DNA of 64,000 nucleotides from the NCBI RefSeq assembly GCF_024612015.1, contig NZ_CP102512.1, forward strand, positions 5,394,001 to 5,458,000, in the 5' to 3' direction. The position numbers and the translations under genes are program-made. Positions 61,638 through 64,000 of the stretch are shown piece by piece. Positions within the stretch are counted from its first letter, which is position 1; each line of letters begins with the position of its first letter. The notes below the pieces were generated by a model, which was not told the origin of the DNA, made no database searches, and saw only the letters and a program-made list of their open reading frames with translations. Source of the DNA: Streptomyces sp. CA-210063. GTDB lineage: Bacteria; Actinomycetota; Actinomycetes; Streptomycetales; Streptomycetaceae.

Positions 61638-61651
61638 GTTTCACGTGAAGC
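61638..61651. other. parS-like variant (17) over the cydDC start
   Basis: GTTTCACGTGAAGC has one mismatch. Its internal GTG at 61645-61647 is the predicted cydDC start codon. Confidence 0.75.
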
Positions 61652-64000
61652 CGATCGACCCGCGACTGCTGCGGTACGCCCGCGCCACCCGCCTCTTCCT
61701 GGTGGCGGTTGTCGGCCTGGGCATGGTCGGGGCCGCGCTCGTCATCGCGCAGGCGATGCTCATCGCCGAAGTGGCGGTGGGTGCCTTTCAACATGGGATG
61801 CCGGTCGTTGAACTCCGCACTCCCCTGCTCCTCTTGGCTGTCGTCGCGCTGGGACGGGCGCTGGTCTCCTGGCTCACCGAGCTGGCCGCGCACCGCGCGA
61901 GTGCGGCGGTGAAGTCAGAGTTGCGGGGTCGGCTGCTTGAGCGGGCCGCTGCGCTGGGCCCTGGCCGGCTGAGCGGCCAGCGCACGGGATCGCTGGTCGC
62001 CCTCGCCACCCGTGGGGTCGACGCGCTCGACGACTACTTCTCGCGCTATCTGCCGCAGCTGGGCCTTGCCGTCGTCGTACCTGTGGCGGTCCTCGCGCGG
62101 ATCGTCACCGAGGACTGGGTGTCGGCGGCGATCATCGTCGGCACGCTGCCACTGATCCCGGTCTTCATGGTGCTCATCGGCTGGGCCACACGCTCGCAGA
62201 TGGATCGTCAATGGCGGCTGCTGGCACAGCTGTCGGGGCACTTTCTGGACGTCGTCGCCGGGCTGCCGACACTCAAGGTGTTCGGCCGGGCCAAGGCGCA
62301 GGCCGAGTCGATCAAGCGGATCACCGGCGAGTACCGGCAGGCGACCATGCGGACGCTGCGGATCGCGTTCCTGTCGTCCTTCGCGCTGGAACTGCTCGCG
62401 ACGATCTCGGTCGCGCTGGTCGCGGTCACCATCGGCATGCGGCTCGTGCACGGCGAGATGGATCTGTACATCGGGCTGGTCATCCTCGTCCTCGCTCCCG
62501 AGGCGTATCTGCCGGTCCGGCAGGTGGGTGCCCAGTTCCACGCGGCCGCCGAGGGGCTCGCGGCGGCCGAGGAGATCTTCGCGGTCCTGGAGACGCCGGT
62601 TCCGGCGTCCGGGACCGTGGCTGTACCGCCTGCCGGTGACATCCGCTTCGAAGGGGTGACGGTTCGGTACCCCGGGCGGTCGTACGACGCCGTCTCGGAC
62701 GTCTCCTTCACGGTCGCCTCCGGGGAGACGGTGGCCCTCGTCGGGCCGAGCGGTGTGGGCAAGTCGACGCTGCTGAGCGTCCTGCTCGGGTTCACGGAGG
62801 CCATGGCGGGCGGAGTGCGGGTCGGGGGAGCCGATCTCGCCTCGCTCGACATGGCCGCCTGGCGTTCGCGCATCGCCTGGGTGCCGCAGCGGCCGCACCT
62901 GTACGCCGGGTCGATCGCCGAGAACGTACGGCTGGCCCGTCCGGACGCGGATGACGCGGCGGTGCGGCGAGCGCTCACCGACGCGGGGGCGCTGGAGTTC
63001 GTGGACGCGCTGCCCGCCGGGGCCGAGACCGTCCTCGGTGAGGACGGCGCCGGTCTCTCCGCCGGACAGCGGCAACGGCTCGCCCTCGCCCGGGCGTTCC
63101 TCGCCGACCGGCCCGTACTGCTCCTCGACGAGCCGACGGCCTCGCTGGACGGCGAGACCGAGGCGGAGGTCGTGGAGGCGGTACGGCGGCTGGCGGTGGG
63201 CCGGACCGTGCTGCTGGTGGTGCACCGGCCGGCGCTGCTGGGGGTGGCGGACCGGGTGGTGCGGCTTGAGGAGGTCACGACGCCCGCAGCGGCACCGGCC
63301 TCCGAGCGCGACGGGGAGGCCGCCTTGAGCCGCCGTGCCGTGCATGTGGAAACCCTGCCCGCGTCGCAGGGGGAAGACCTGCCGCTGGAACAGCGTGGAG
63401 GCGTACTGACCCGTGTCCGCCGGATGGCCGCACCCCGCCGGGGCCGGCTCCTCCTCGCCCTGTTGCTCGGCAGCCTCGCGCTGGGCAGTGCCGTCGGACT
63501 GATGGCGACGTCCGGGTGGTTGATCTCGCGGGCCTCGCAGCAGCCCCCGGTGCTGTATCTGATGGTCGCGGTGACGGCGACGCGGGCGTTCGGGATCGGG
63601 CGGGCGGTGTTCCGGTACGCGGAGCGGCTGGTGTCGCACGACACCGTGCTGCGGATGCTGGCCGATACGAGGGTGGCGGTCTACCGGCGGCTGGAACGGC
63701 TGGCGCCCGCCGGGCTCCGGACAACCCGGCGGGGCGACCTGCTGTCGCGGCTGGTCGCCGATGTGGACGCCCTGCAGGACTACTGGGTGCGCTGGCTGCT
63801 GCCCGCCGGGGCCGCGGTGGCCGTGTCCAGCGCCTCCATCGGGTTCACCGCCTGGCTGCTGCCGGAGGCCGGCGCCGCCCTCGCCGTCGGGCTGCTCGCC
63901 GCCGGGGCCGGAGTGCCCCTCGTGACCGGGGCCGTGGCTCGGCGGGCGGAGCACCGGCTGGCACCGGCCCGCGGAGTGCTGGCCACTCGCGTGGCCGATC
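61645..64000 (+). CDS. cydDC: Fused CydDC ABC exporter (3' end off window)
   Basis: CydDC exports glutathione or cysteine-type thiols and is needed to assemble cytochrome bd. Here CydD and CydC are one polypeptide, as in Streptomyces. About 785 residues are present: a six-span transmembrane domain (1-310), a nucleotide-binding domain with Walker A VGPSGVGKST (about 366), signature LSAGQRQ (about 470) and Walker B VLLLDEPTA (about 491), a linker, then a second transmembrane domain from about residue 595. The frame stays open to the window end, where the second ATPase is missing. GTG 61645 is the start, within a parS-like site, after GAGGAGAGGG. Confidence 0.93.
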   Translation, partial: MKPIDPRLLRYARATRLFLVAVVGLGMVGAALVIAQAMLIAEVAVGAFQHGMPVVELRTPLLLLAVVALGRALVSWLTELAAHRASAAVKSELRGRLLERAAALGPGRLSGQRTGSLVALATRGVDALDDYFSRYLPQLGLAVVVPVAVLARIVTEDWVSAAIIVGTLPLIPVFMVLIGWATRSQMDRQWRLLAQLSGHFLDVVAGLPTLKVFGRAKAQAESIKRITGEYRQATMRTLRIAFLSSFALELLATISVALVAVTIGMRLVHGEMDLYIGLVILVLAPEAYLPVRQVGAQFHAAAEGLAAAEEIFAVLETPVPASGTVAVPPAGDIRFEGVTVRYPGRSYDAVSDVSFTVASGETVALVGPSGVGKSTLLSVLLGFTEAMAGGVRVGGADLASLDMAAWRSRIAWVPQRPHLYAGSIAENVRLARPDADDAAVRRALTDAGALEFVDALPAGAETVLGEDGAGLSAGQRQRLALARAFLADRPVLLLDEPTASLDGETEAEVVEAVRRLAVGRTVLLVVHRPALLGVADRVVRLEEVTTPAAAPASERDGEAALSRRAVHVETLPASQGEDLPLEQRGGVLTRVRRMAAPRRGRLLLALLLGSLALGSAVGLMATSGWLISRASQQPPVLYLMVAVTATRAFGIGRAVFRYAERLVSHDTVLRMLADTRVAVYRRLERLAPAGLRTTRRGDLLSRLVADVDALQDYWVRWLLPAGAAVAVSSASIGFTAWLLPEAGAALAVGLLAAGAGVPLVTGAVARRAEHRLAPARGVLATRVAD

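Noticed and set aside
61915..63954. 679-codon minus-strand frame near the right edge
   Set aside because: Antisense to the well-supported cydDC ABC exporter; low-complexity composition.

Overview
The window is a high-GC actinobacterial chromosome segment that begins just inside the replication origin region of a Streptomyces. Four things support this: the gene order (dnaA, rpmH-rnpA-yidD-yidC-jag-rsmG-parA-parB, then trxA/trxB, sigM, murJ); the Streptomyces developmental pair ssgR-ssgA; a very long disordered linker in DnaA; and 14 exact copies of the actinobacterial ParB site GTTTCACGTGAAAC plus three one-base variants. The order also matches what I recall of Streptomyces coelicolor around SCO3879-SCO3947; that is from memory, not from a search. 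oriC proper (between dnaA and dnaN) lies off the left edge.

Layout. 0-9.5 kb: dnaA (minus), then the rightward rpmH-rnpA-yidD-yidC-jag-rsmG and parA-parB genes (ribosome, RNase P, membrane insertion, chromosome segregation) and a GNAT gene. 9.5-19.2 kb: a leftward block DUF6049-murJ-pseudokinase-sigM-anti-sigma-trxB-trxA, linking lipid II flipping, ECF signalling and thioredoxin redox control. 19.4-31.8 kb: CCA nucleotidyltransferase, an MFS exporter, a PadR regulator with inositol-phosphate synthase, then envelope genes (bifunctional PBP, GT87-like transferase, alanine-racemase-like protein, FemX). 32-37.2 kb: rpsF-ssb-rpsR-rplI, a MATE exporter and dnaB. 37.2-47.8 kb: accessory metabolism and regulators, including a decayed marR/MFS locus. 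47.9-57.3 kb: DUF5326 protein, ssgR-ssgA, YibE/F protein, TPP-riboswitch-controlled thiC, a phosphoesterase and a LacI regulator. 57.7-64 kb: hisC-type aminotransferase and the cytochrome bd operon cydA-cydB-cydDC, the last gene running off the right edge.

The region combines replication, segregation and growth functions. DnaA, DnaB, SSB and ParAB act on the chromosome itself; MurJ, PBP, FemX and the racemase-like protein build the wall; SsgA/SsgR act in sporulation septation. The parS sites are the distinctive feature. They sit in coding sequence (parA, parB, the anti-sigma gene), in or next to terminator hairpins, at the centre of a 46-bp perfect palindrome, inside the variable arm of the thiC TPP riboswitch, and over the start codon of cydDC. 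I saw no rRNA or tRNA gene, CRISPR array, insertion sequence or prophage. The only clear gene decay is the marR/MFS remnant at about 39.2-40.0 kb.
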